A DNA stretch of 24,802 nucleotides from NCBI GenBank assembly GCA_031274565.1, contig JAISPY010000240.1:1-24802 (forward strand). The letters run 5' to 3'. Positions 7,389 through 14,829 of this stretch are shown here, piece after piece. Each line of letters opens with the position of its first letter. Within the stretch, counting starts at the first letter, position 1. The notes under the pieces were generated by a model. That model ran no database searches and was not told where the DNA came from. It saw only the letters and a program-made list of their open reading frames with translations. This DNA is from Treponema sp. Its GTDB lineage: Bacteria; Spirochaetota; Spirochaetia; Treponematales; Breznakiellaceae. The position numbers and the translations under genes are program-made.

Positions 7389-7850
7389 TTACCTGCCCCC
7401 GATGTCCAAAGCCCGCTGAAACATGGCTTTAGAGCCATCAATGATAGACGCATTCGCCTCATAAGCCCGGGAAGCGGCGATCATATCCACCATTTCGGTA
7501 ACTATATCGACGTTGGGCATCTCCACATACCCTTCCTGGGGACCGGAGGTAATGGCGTCTGGATGGGTCGGATCATAGACCAGCCGGTTTTTAGTGGCCC
7601 GATCTTTTTGTATCTCTACCACACGCACCCCTTGACCTGGACCTGTATCCAGCATATCCGGCAGGAAGGGGGAACGCCAGTAGGGTCCCTCGGTCTTGGG
7701 CCGCAAGATGACCCGGCTCCTCCGGTAGGGTCCCCCTTCCGCAGTACGGGTGGTGGAGGCATTGGCGATATTATCGGCAATCACATCCGAGCGCAGCCGT
7801 TGCGCGCTCATTCCCGTGGCGGCTATATTGATCGCATTAAAAATTCCCAT
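7389..7850 (-). CDS. flgC: Flagellar basal-body rod protein FlgC
   Basis: Proximal rod subunit exported through the flagellar type III apparatus. The 153 residues match the family. The N-terminal rod motif is clear: FNAINIAATGMSAQRLRSDV with ADNIANASTTRT directly after it, then GGPYRRSRVIL. The middle contains VYDPTHPDA and GYVEMPNVDIVTEM, and the C-terminal helix contains MIAASRAYEANASII, all standard for FlgC. It begins 7 bases after flgB, with AAGGT as a modest ribosome-binding site. Confidence 0.98.
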   Translation of the reverse strand: MGIFNAINIAATGMSAQRLRSDVIADNIANASTTRTAEGGPYRRSRVILRPKTEGPYWRSPFLPDMLDTGPGQGVRVVEIQKDRATKNRLVYDPTHPDAITSGPQEGYVEMPNVDIVTEMVDMIAASRAYEANASIIDGSKAMFQRALDIGGR

Positions 7851-7857
7851 AGGTACC

Positions 7858-8277
7858 TTACCTTAATACCGTGTTAATTTGACTGAACTCAAAGGTTTCC
7901 CCCTGGGCCAAGAGCGTATATAAGAGCTGGTTCTCTAAGACCCGCATCATCTCCTGCTCCGGATCCACGTTGTTGCCATCGTTTTTAGAGGCGCTCACAT
8001 AATCAAGCACCCGCCGGGGCTGCACCTCCCGGTAATCCCGTTTCTGCCAATTACTGATATGCCGGGGATCGGTTTGGGTCAATTTGAGACCGGGCTGTCG
8101 CGTTTCCGTATCCAGCGCCCGTTTCAGCTCACTTTCAAAGCTCACCTCCGAGCGTTTGAACCCGGGAACCGTGGCATTCGCGAGATTATTAGCCAGCACC
8201 TCCCGTCTGAGCAGGCTCACGTCCATGGCGCGGTGTACTAAGTCTATGGTTCGAGAAAAATTGTTTTCCATACCCAT
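7858..8277 (-). CDS. flgB: Flagellar basal-body rod protein FlgB
   Basis: Proximal rod subunit and first gene of the flagellar block. The 139 residues match the family. LLRREVLANNLANATVPGFK (about 22-41) is the rod-protein N-terminal signature, and the C-terminal helix NDGNNVDPEQEMMRVLENQL is typical. The ATG at 8277 follows the good ribosome-binding sequence GGGAGGTTAGGA; the second ATG two codons on is less well placed. A sigma-28-like promoter (8296-8322) lies directly upstream, so the flagellar genes can probably be transcribed apart from hslU. The ribosome-binding site falls almost at the predicted transcript start, implying a very short leader. Confidence 0.97.
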   Translation of the reverse strand: MGMENNFSRTIDLVHRAMDVSLLRREVLANNLANATVPGFKRSEVSFESELKRALDTETRQPGLKLTQTDPRHISNWQKRDYREVQPRRVLDYVSASKNDGNNVDPEQEMMRVLENQLLYTLLAQGETFEFSQINTVLR

Positions 8278-8295
8278 TCCTAACCTCCCTGTATA

Positions 8296-8322
8296 TCATC
8301 GGCAGATTTTGTATAAACGTTA
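8296..8322 (-). promoter_or_regulatory. Sigma-28 (FliA)-type promoter of flgB
   Basis: On the minus strand TAAC (8322-8319) and GCCGATGA (8303-8296) are separated by exactly 15 bases. The known sigma-28 consensus is TAAA-N15-GCCGATAA, so each element has one mismatch at perfect spacing. The predicted start, near 8289, leaves about 12 bases to the flgB ATG, including the Shine-Dalgarno. The motif sits in one of the few real gaps of the cluster and in front of the first flagellar gene. Promoter activity is inferred, not shown. Confidence 0.6.
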
Positions 8323-8340
8323 GTAGCATCATGTATGGTT

Positions 8341-8369
8341 CCCTTTCCCCCAATCCCCCTCGGGTTCCC
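8341..8369 (-). other. Putative G-quadruplex motif in the hslU-flgB gap
   Basis: Read on the minus (coding) strand, four G-runs occur: GGG (8369-8367), GGGGG (8359-8355), GGGGG (8351-8347) and GGG (8343-8341), with loops of 7, 3 and 3 bases. This satisfies the usual G3+N1-7 rule. It lies just after the hslU stop and 18 bases upstream of the sigma-28 -35 element, so it could form in the hslU transcript or in promoter DNA. A role is inference. Confidence 0.45.
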
Positions 8370-8372
8370 GGA

Positions 8373-9989
8373 TCACAAAATATACCGGCCTAAATCATGG
8401 TCCATCACCAAATCGGTGAGCTTGTCGTTGACATAGGCTTCGGTAATGGATATCTTCGTTGGCGCAATATCCGGGGCCTCAAAGGAGAGTTCCTCCAAGA
8501 GAGCTTCCATGATAGTATGGAGCCGCCGGGCGCCGATGTTTTCCAGCCGGGAATTGACCTCCGCTGCGAGGGCCGCAAGGCGTTCCACCGCATCAGGGGT
8601 AAAATCAATGTCCACCTGTTCGGTGGCCAAGAGATCCGTGTACTGTTTGGTCAAGGCGTTCTTGGGTTCGGTCAAGATCCGCAGGAAATCCTCCTTTCCC
8701 AGGGAATCCAGTTCCACCCGCAGGGGAAAGCGGCCCTGCAACTCGGGAATCAGATCAGCAGGCTTACTGACATTGAAAGCCCCTGCCGCCACAAAGAGGA
8801 TGTGATCCGTATTAACCGGCCCCCACTTGGTATTCACCGTGGACCCTTCCACAATGGGCAGGATATCCCGCTGGACCCCTTCCCGGGATACATCAGGACC
8901 GCCCCCGCCCCGTTCACCCTTGACGGCGATCTTGTCGATCTCGTCGATGAAGACGATCCCGGTCTCTTCCACCCGCTGCCGGGCTTCATCGCTCACCCGG
9001 TCCCGGTCGATGAGTTTTTCCGCTTCCTCGGCCTTGAGAATCTCCCGCGCTCGGCTTACGGTGAGGAGCTTTTTCTTCTTGCCTCCACCGAAAAAGCCCG
9101 CAATCCCCGAAAGACTGGACTCAAGGTCCTCAAACCCCCCGCCCATCATCTCAAAAGACGGAAACTGGGGGTTCTGGGTTACGGTAATCTCCACGATCCG
9201 CTCCTCCAGCTTGCCTTCCCGGAGCATGGTCCTAAACTTTTCCCGGGTGGAAGCATCCTTTCCCGCCGTCGCTTCTTCGGGGACCGGATCCTCCGCAGCC
9301 CCGTCCTTCGCATCTTGGTCCTCGGCATCTTCCGGGATAGACCCGGTGTCCTCTTGGGTTTTTCGAAAGAGTGGCGGAATCCCCACCTGAATGGCCGCGC
9401 CCATGAGGGAAGGCCCGGATCGGCCATTCGTATCGGGATTAATAGAAAAGGTTCCCATGGGTCGGACCACCGGCTGAACCTGGGGCTTAGACTCCTTACG
9501 TTTTTTACCGCTCCCCGGCAGGAGCAGATCCAGCAGCGCTTCTTCAGCCCGCTTTTCCGCTTCTACGGTAACCGACTCCTGCATCTCCTGTTTCACCATC
9601 TGAATCCCTGCGGCCATGAGGTCTCGGATCATGGATTCCACATCCCGGCCTACATAGCCCACCTCGGTGTACTTAGTCGCTTCCACCTTGATAAAAGGGG
9701 AACCTGCCAGTTTAGCAAGTCGCCGGGCAATCTCGGTCTTACCGACCCCGGTGGGACCTATCATCAGTATGTTCTTGGGGGCAATATCTTCACGCATATC
9801 GCTTTCCAGTTTAAGCCTTCGGATCCGGTTCCGTAATGCCACCGCCACCGCCCGCTTGGCCTTCTTCTGCCCCACGATATATTTATCCAATTCCGCGACA
9901 ATCTCCCGGGGGGTAAGCCGGTCCAGATTTTTTTCAATACCTTTCTTGACATACAGGTCATTTTTGGTACCGGTAGTGTGATTGCTCAT
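8373..9989 (-). CDS. hslU: ATP-dependent protease ATPase subunit HslU
   Basis: AAA+ unfoldase that caps the HslV peptidase and feeds it substrates. LTPREIVAELDKYIVGQ (about 25-41) is the HslU opening, GPTGVGKTE (78-86) the Walker A, GYVGRD (111-116) the pore loop and GIVFIDEID (344-352) the Walker B. The protein ends LGRYIL, matching the C-terminal tail that inserts into HslV to activate it. At 538 residues it is about 95 longer than E. coli HslU. The excess lies in the intermediate domain (about 160-250), a low-complexity stretch rich in D, E, A and P. The strong site GAGGAG precedes the ATG. It lies directly after hslV, whose reading frame is broken. Confidence 0.98.
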   Translation of the reverse strand: MSNHTTGTKNDLYVKKGIEKNLDRLTPREIVAELDKYIVGQKKAKRAVAVALRNRIRRLKLESDMREDIAPKNILMIGPTGVGKTEIARRLAKLAGSPFIKVEATKYTEVGYVGRDVESMIRDLMAAGIQMVKQEMQESVTVEAEKRAEEALLDLLLPGSGKKRKESKPQVQPVVRPMGTFSINPDTNGRSGPSLMGAAIQVGIPPLFRKTQEDTGSIPEDAEDQDAKDGAAEDPVPEEATAGKDASTREKFRTMLREGKLEERIVEITVTQNPQFPSFEMMGGGFEDLESSLSGIAGFFGGGKKKKLLTVSRAREILKAEEAEKLIDRDRVSDEARQRVEETGIVFIDEIDKIAVKGERGGGGPDVSREGVQRDILPIVEGSTVNTKWGPVNTDHILFVAAGAFNVSKPADLIPELQGRFPLRVELDSLGKEDFLRILTEPKNALTKQYTDLLATEQVDIDFTPDAVERLAALAAEVNSRLENIGARRLHTIMEALLEELSFEAPDIAPTKISITEAYVNDKLTDLVMDHDLGRYIL

Positions 9990-10016
9990 ATGTTACTCCT
10001 CATTACACTAACTCCT

Positions 10017-10547
10017 CTAGGGTAATGTGTCCATTGGTATAGATACAGATCGTTCCCGCAATGGCAAGACTCTTTTCAGCGATCTCCGCGGCGGAAAAGG
10101 AACTGCCTTCCAAATAGCCAGGGCCGCCGCATAGGCGTAGTTGCCTCCGGACCCTATGGCCAGGGCATCATCCGCAGGCTCAATCACATCCCCCGTACCT
10201 GATATAAGCAGGGTCTTGCTGAGGTCTGCCACTAAGAGGAGCGCCTCAAGCCGCCGCAGAGACCGGTCGGTACGCCAGTCCTTGGCGAGTTCCACTGCGG
10301 CCCGGGCAAGATCCCCGGAATATTCCTTGAGTTTAGTCTCGAAACGGTCAAAGAGGGTAAACGCATCCGCCGTAGCCCCGGCAAAACCACAGAGTACCTT
10401 GCCGTCCATGAGCCGCCGTACCTTGCGGGCGTTGTTTTTCATCACCGTTTCGCCCATGGTAACCTGTCCGTCTCCGGCCATAGCCACCTTGCCGTTCCTC
10501 CGTACTGCCAGTACCGTGGTGCTTCGAATCTTGTTCGTATCCTTCAT
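10017..10547 (-). CDS. hslV: HslV peptidase with a frameshifted C-terminus
   Basis: Threonine peptidase of the HslVU (ClpQY) complex. The N-terminal part is standard: catalytic Thr10 in STTVLAVRRNGKVAMAGDGQ, then GFAGATADAFTLF, ELAKDWRTD and AIGSGGNYAYAAALA. Nine residues precede the catalytic Thr where E. coli has only Met, so a propeptide must be removed. After residue 144 the frame changes and ends in an unrelated arginine-rich tail with a TAG at 10019-10017. In another frame the sequence continues perfectly as LEGSSFSAAEIAEKSLAIAG and TICIYTNGHITLEELV, to a TAA at 10005-10003. Adding one base near 10112-10116 restores a normal 181-residue HslV. It is either a real mutation or a sequencing/assembly error. 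The start overlaps the xerC stop (TAATG). Confidence 0.93.
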   Translation of the reverse strand: MKDTNKIRSTTVLAVRRNGKVAMAGDGQVTMGETVMKNNARKVRRLMDGKVLCGFAGATADAFTLFDRFETKLKEYSGDLARAAVELAKDWRTDRSLRRLEALLLVADLSKTLLISGTGDVIEPADDALAIGSGGNYAYAAALAIWKAVPFPPRRSLKRVLPLRERSVSIPMDTLP

Positions 10548-11500
10548 TATGTTCCTTTTCCTTCAGTATGGGTGTCTTTACCCCCATGAGGATGGGCCTT
10601 GGCATAGACCGCTTTTAATCGCTCCATATTCACATGGGTATACCGCTGGGTAGTGGCGATACTCTTATGGCCTAAGAGGGTCTGCACCACCCGGACATCA
10701 CACCCCGCATTCACCAGATGAGCCGCAAAGCTATGCCGCAGCGCATGGGGATGCAGGTGCTTCTGTAATCCTGCATGCTCGACATAGCGGCTGAAGATCC
10801 ACCTCACCCCGCTCACGGATATACGCTTCCCCCGCTGGTTGATGAAAAGCCGATCCGTAGGAGTTCCCGGACCGATCCGTTCGTTCCGTACAGCTAGATA
10901 CGCTTCCAGGGCTTTCATCGCTTCCGGGGAAAAAAACACGTACCGTTCCTTATCCCCCTTACCAATAACCCGGGCTCCGCTCAGGTCCCCCGCGAGCTGG
11001 CCCAGGGAAAGGGAAACCGCTTCCGAAATCCGCAGCCCCCCGGAATACAGGGTTAAGATCAGCGCCGTATCCCGCAGGGGCCACAGGATAGGGATCTGCT
11101 CAGGGAGCGCCGCAAAAGCGGCCATCTCCTCCACCCAGAGAAAGACCGGCAAGGGTCTCGGTGTTTTGAGCTGCTGGAGGGATCCCGCAGGATCATCCTT
11201 CCGATACCCAAACCGGACCAGCCATCGGTACAAGCCCCGAACCGAAGAGAGCGCTCGGTTTACACTCACCGCGGCCCTATCCTGGGCGCTTAAATCTACG
11301 ATGAACCGCTGAATTTCCGAGGATGCCGCAGCTTCGGCGGCGATCCCCGCATGCCTGCACGAGGCGGCAAACCAGGCTAGATCCTCCCGGTATGCCGCCA
11401 GGGTCCGTACCGCCATGCCTCGCACCGCACCGAGATAGGCCAGGTAGCGCTCCATGAGCGGAGGGAGCGGCGGTCTATCCGGGAGCCGCTTATTCGACAT
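10547..11500 (-). CDS. xerC: Tyrosine recombinase, XerC-like
   Basis: Tyrosine recombinase that, with a partner, resolves chromosome dimers at dif near division. The 317 residues have the SAM-like N-terminal core-binding domain (about 12-105) and the catalytic domain. All catalytic residues are present: Arg157 (SGGLRISE), Lys181 (GKGDKER), His252 and Arg255 (HALRHSF), His278 (LLGHKS) and Tyr287 (TTQRYTHV). I choose the ATG at 11500 because its GGAGCG site lies within topA's end and the translation upstream (a run of M and I) is not protein-like. It overlaps topA by 11 bases and hslV by one. The XerC rather than XerD name rests on the topA-xerC-hslV order shared with B. subtilis codV. A second Xer lies at 15603-16535. 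Confidence 0.9.
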   Translation of the reverse strand: MSNKRLPDRPPLPPLMERYLAYLGAVRGMAVRTLAAYREDLAWFAASCRHAGIAAEAAASSEIQRFIVDLSAQDRAAVSVNRALSSVRGLYRWLVRFGYRKDDPAGSLQQLKTPRPLPVFLWVEEMAAFAALPEQIPILWPLRDTALILTLYSGGLRISEAVSLSLGQLAGDLSGARVIGKGDKERYVFFSPEAMKALEAYLAVRNERIGPGTPTDRLFINQRGKRISVSGVRWIFSRYVEHAGLQKHLHPHALRHSFAAHLVNAGCDVRVVQTLLGHKSIATTQRYTHVNMERLKAVYAKAHPHGGKDTHTEGKGT

Positions 11501-13847
11501 GCGCCGCTCCATCCGCTTCCGCCGCATCCTCACGGACCAGCTCATCGCTAGGATCACCGGTTGAATGATCCTCATTTGCAGGATCATCATTGGAATGAAG
11601 ATAATCACAGGTCGGGTTAATACAGGCCTTGTGGAAGCCGTTCTTCTTGTCGTATTTTTCCACCATGAACTGTCCGCATTTGGGACAGTTCTGATTTATC
11701 GGCTTGAAGTGACTGATGAAGTCGCACTCAGGATAGTTCGTACACCCATAGAATTCCTTACCCCGCTTCTTGGTCCGCCGGGCCACAATAGCACCGCCGC
11801 AGCGGGGACACTTCCCCAGGGGTACGGACTTGGTGTGCCGACATTCCGGAAACCCCGTACAGGCGAGGAAAAACCCGAAACGGCCCAGCTTCTTCACCAT
11901 AGGCCTCCCGCAGACCGCACACACCTCATCGGTGGCTTCGTCTAGGATGCCTTTGAAGGATTCGAGGGTCTTCCCCACCTCCTCAACCTGGTCCTTGAAG
12001 GGATCGTAAAATTCCCGGATCATATCGGGCCAGCGGAGCTGCTGTTCCTCCACCGCGTCGAGCTTGTTTTCCATCGCCGCAGTGAAGTCCGTATTCACCA
12101 CCCCGGGGAAATATTCCACCAGCATATCGCAGATGAGCCTCCCCAAGACCGTGGGGACGAGCTGCTTGTTCGACCGGGTTACATAGTACCGATCCAGCAG
12201 CACCGAAATGGTGGGCGCATAGGTGGATGGCCGTCCGATGCCCTTTTCTTCCAGGGTCTTCACCATGGAGGCATCCGTGTACCGGGCCGGTCCCTGGGTA
12301 AAGTGCTGTTCAGGATAGAAGGCATCGATCAACACCCGGTCCCCCACGGTAAGGGAAGGGTACCCCAACCCCCGTTCTTCCTTTGAGGCGAGGAGTTTCA
12401 GCACCGTATAAAATCCCTTTTCAATGATCTTGGTCCCGGCGATCCTGAAGATGCCCATTCCCGCCTGAATATCCGTACTCACGGTTCTGGTCTTAGCCGC
12501 CTTCATCTGGCTTGACACGAACCGCTCCCAAATGATCGTGTAGAGCCTCAGCTGATCCCGGGAGAGGTACTCCCGCACCGCATCCGGGGTATAGCGTACA
12601 TAGGTGGGCCTGATAGCTTCATGGGCATCTTGGGCCTTCTTTCCCAGGGTGTATTCAACGGCTTCCGCAGGAAGCTCCGCTGGGTACTGTTCCTGGATCC
12701 AAGAACGGACCTCCTCCAAGGCGACCTGGGAGATCCGCACCGAGTCGGTACGCATATAGGTGATAAGCCCCACCCGGGAAACACCGATGTTCACCCCTTC
12801 ATAGAGATGCTGGGCCACCTGCATGGTCTTCTTACTGGTAAACCCCAGACGGTTCGCCGCGGTCTGCTGCAGTTGGGAGGTGGTAAAGGGGGGCTTGGGC
12901 TTCACGGTCTTGTCGGTCTCCCGAATAGCGGCAACCACGCACTCCTTCCCCGCGATCTGGTCGAGAATCGCCTTAACCGCAGCTTCGTTTTTCAATTCCG
13001 GCTTATTCCCCTGCCATAGGGCCAGTTGTGCGGTGCATAGGAGCTTCTCTACCATGAAATCCGCTTCCAGGGTCCAGTATTCTTCGGGGATAAAGGCCTC
13101 AATCTCCTTTTCCCGCTCACAGATGAGCCGCAGCGCCACGGACTGTACCCGTCCTGCGGAAAGCCCGTTTTTTACCTTCTTCCAGAGCAGTGGGGAAAGG
13201 TTATACCCCACCAGCCGGTCCAGTACGCGCCGGGCTTTCTGGGCGTTTACCTTGGCCTCGTCAATTGAACCGGGATGGGCCACCGCATCCTTAATCGCCA
13301 CCGGGGTAATTTCATTGAAGGCAATCCGCCGAATGGGAACCGTATCCACTTTCGCGGTGAAGGCGTTGTGCAGGTGCCACGCGATGGCCTCCCCTTCCCG
13401 GTCATTATCACTGGCCAGGAGCACCGTATCCGCTTTCTTGGCATCCCCCTGGAGTTCCTTAAGGATTTTCGCTCTTCCCCGGACCGTGATGTATTCAGGC
13501 TCAAAATTATGGGCCACATCAATGGCTAACCGGGATTTGGGGAGGTCGATGAGATGCCCCATAGAGGCTTTCACTGTATAGGATGCGCCCAAATACTTTT
13601 CAATGGTCTTTGCCTTGGCCGGGGATTCCACAATCACGAGGATTTTTTTCTTCTCTTTTTGCGCTTTTTTTTTCGGATGCTTTTTTACCGGTTCATCATA
13701 CACAATGGTATCTTTTTTATCGGTATCCGTATCCGTATCCGTATCGCTTACGCTGGTATCAGCGATAGGGCGCTTCGCTCCCAGGGCCTGTTTTCCGCGT
13801 CGCTTCTCCCCGGGGGAGTGCATCGGTTCGCTGTTTTCTGCAGTCAT
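11490..13847 (-). CDS. topA: DNA topoisomerase I
   Basis: Type IA topoisomerase that relaxes negative supercoils by single-strand passage. The 785 residues comprise a Lys/Asp-rich N-terminal extension (1-68) and a TOPRIM domain with Glu74 in VIVESPAKAK and SDNDREGE (146-153). The catalytic Tyr364 is in LITYMRTDS. Three C-terminal four-cysteine zinc ribbons lie at about 643-669, 680-709 and 721-747, followed by an acidic tail. The ATG at 13847 follows GTGAGGA and lies 7 bases after dprA. The frame stays open upstream to 14102, but that part is antiparallel in composition to nothing known and overlaps dprA. The extension holds an (Asp-Thr)n hexamer repeat and an A9 run, both slippage-prone. Confidence 0.97.
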   Translation of the reverse strand: MTAENSEPMHSPGEKRRGKQALGAKRPIADTSVSDTDTDTDTDKKDTIVYDEPVKKHPKKKAQKEKKKILVIVESPAKAKTIEKYLGASYTVKASMGHLIDLPKSRLAIDVAHNFEPEYITVRGRAKILKELQGDAKKADTVLLASDNDREGEAIAWHLHNAFTAKVDTVPIRRIAFNEITPVAIKDAVAHPGSIDEAKVNAQKARRVLDRLVGYNLSPLLWKKVKNGLSAGRVQSVALRLICEREKEIEAFIPEEYWTLEADFMVEKLLCTAQLALWQGNKPELKNEAAVKAILDQIAGKECVVAAIRETDKTVKPKPPFTTSQLQQTAANRLGFTSKKTMQVAQHLYEGVNIGVSRVGLITYMRTDSVRISQVALEEVRSWIQEQYPAELPAEAVEYTLGKKAQDAHEAIRPTYVRYTPDAVREYLSRDQLRLYTIIWERFVSSQMKAAKTRTVSTDIQAGMGIFRIAGTKIIEKGFYTVLKLLASKEERGLGYPSLTVGDRVLIDAFYPEQHFTQGPARYTDASMVKTLEEKGIGRPSTYAPTISVLLDRYYVTRSNKQLVPTVLGRLICDMLVEYFPGVVNTDFTAAMENKLDAVEEQQLRWPDMIREFYDPFKDQVEEVGKTLESFKGILDEATDEVCAVCGRPMVKKLGRFGFFLACTGFPECRHTKSVPLGKCPRCGGAIVARRTKKRGKEFYGCTNYPECDFISHFKPINQNCPKCGQFMVEKYDKKNGFHKACINPTCDYLHSNDDPANEDHSTGDPSDELVREDAAEADGAAHVE
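13723..13746 (-). repeat. Hexanucleotide tandem repeat inside topA
   Basis: GTATCC occurs three times followed by GTATCG on the + strand (13723-13746). On the coding strand it encodes the Asp-Thr alternation in the N-terminal extension of TopA (about residues 35-43). A six-base unit changes length without breaking the frame, so copy-number differences between strains are likely to be tolerated. Confidence 0.75.
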
Positions 13848-13854
13848 CGCGTCC

Positions 13855-14829
13855 TCACCGATCCTCGTATTCAATATGTAAGGTATGGGCCAGAGAAGCG
13901 GCCCATGCGGAAACGCTGAATTCCCCTTCGAGCGGAGCTGCTTCCGTTGTTTTTTGAGGGGTAATACCCCATTCCTGGAGGATCTCCGCCGCGGTGGAGA
14001 TGACCGCTGCCCCTTCCGCCGCGAGCCTGCGGGTTCCCGCTCCCCGGGGGGAGGCGATTCCTGCGGAACCCACCCAGAGGTCTCGGCCCTGCTCCAGGGC
14101 AAAGCGGGCGGTGATAAGCGCGCCGGAGGATTCCGGGGCCTCTACAATCACGGTCCCTCGGGCAAGGGCGGAGATGATCCGGTTTCGGGCAGGGAAATGC
14201 CATTTCCGCGGGGCAGTACCCGGCGGATATTCACTGAGCAATACCCCACCCTGTTCGATGATACCCCGGGCGAGGCTCCGGTTTCCCGCAGGGTACACCT
14301 CATCCAGGCCGGAACCCAGTACCGCTATGGTGGGAGCGCCGCCATCCCGGTTCCCCCGATGGGCCATGGCATCAATGCCCAGGGCAAGCCCTGCAATCAC
14401 CGGAATCCCCGCCTGAGCCAGGGTCTTGGCCATATCGTATGCCTGGGTCAAAGCAGGGGCAGTGGGATGCCTGGTTCCTACGATGCCGACTATGGGCAGT
14501 TCAGGATTGGGAAGCGCTCCGTGATAAAACAGGATCGCCGGAGGATCGTAGATCTCCCGCAAGAGGGGCGGATACTGGGAACTCACATAGGAAACATAGC
14601 GGATACCCCGCATCCGGGCTACCGCCGCGTCCTGTTCCGCCTGGGACCGCAAAGCATCGAGATCCAACCGCTGATCCCAAGCATGGCCTACCACCGCTTC
14701 CCAATCGCTTTTTGAAAGCCCCGCTAAATCAGCTTCCTGGGTACAGCGGATACAGAGCCGTACCCGGGAACTCGGGGAGAGTCGGGGAATGCGTCCTATG
14801 ATCAAATCCACTAAACCCCGATCAGCCAT
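13855..14829 (-). CDS. dprA: DNA-processing protein DprA (Smf)
   Basis: Binds single-stranded DNA and loads RecA during natural transformation; it is found in many non-competent bacteria too. The 324 residues have an N-terminal helical SAM/HhH-like part (about 1-70) and the DprA Rossmann core. GIVGTRHPTA (115-124), GLALGIDAMAH (147-157), VLGSGLDEVYPAGNR (170-184) and HFPARNRIISAL (211-222) are all diagnostic, and SSGALITARFALEQGRD (234-250) follows. A short C-terminal region after about 285 may be a reduced winged helix. The ATG at 14829 overlaps the end of the TPR gene by 8 bases (ATGGCTGA), indicating coupled translation. dprA directly before topA is the arrangement known from B. subtilis (smf-topA). 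Confidence 0.96.
   Translation of the reverse strand: MADRGLVDLIIGRIPRLSPSSRVRLCIRCTQEADLAGLSKSDWEAVVGHAWDQRLDLDALRSQAEQDAAVARMRGIRYVSYVSSQYPPLLREIYDPPAILFYHGALPNPELPIVGIVGTRHPTAPALTQAYDMAKTLAQAGIPVIAGLALGIDAMAHRGNRDGGAPTIAVLGSGLDEVYPAGNRSLARGIIEQGGVLLSEYPPGTAPRKWHFPARNRIISALARGTVIVEAPESSGALITARFALEQGRDLWVGSAGIASPRGAGTRRLAAEGAAVISTAAEILQEWGITPQKTTEAAPLEGEFSVSAWAASLAHTLHIEYEDR

Noticed and set aside
8397..9836. 479-codon open frame on the + strand opposite hslU
   Set aside because: It mirrors hslU, which has every catalytic motif. Its translation is rich in G, H, P and R with no family pattern. Long antisense frames are expected from GC-rich codon use.
11501..11608. Longer N-terminus for the xerC-like gene
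   Set aside because: It would overlap topA further. The added residues are a Met/Ile/Arg-rich antiframe of the acidic TopA tail, with no family match.
13848..14102. Longer N-terminus for topA
   Set aside because: The frame is open but overlaps dprA by about 250 bases. The extra residues are Pro/Arg/Ser-rich, and the ATG at 13847 has a Shine-Dalgarno right after the dprA stop.
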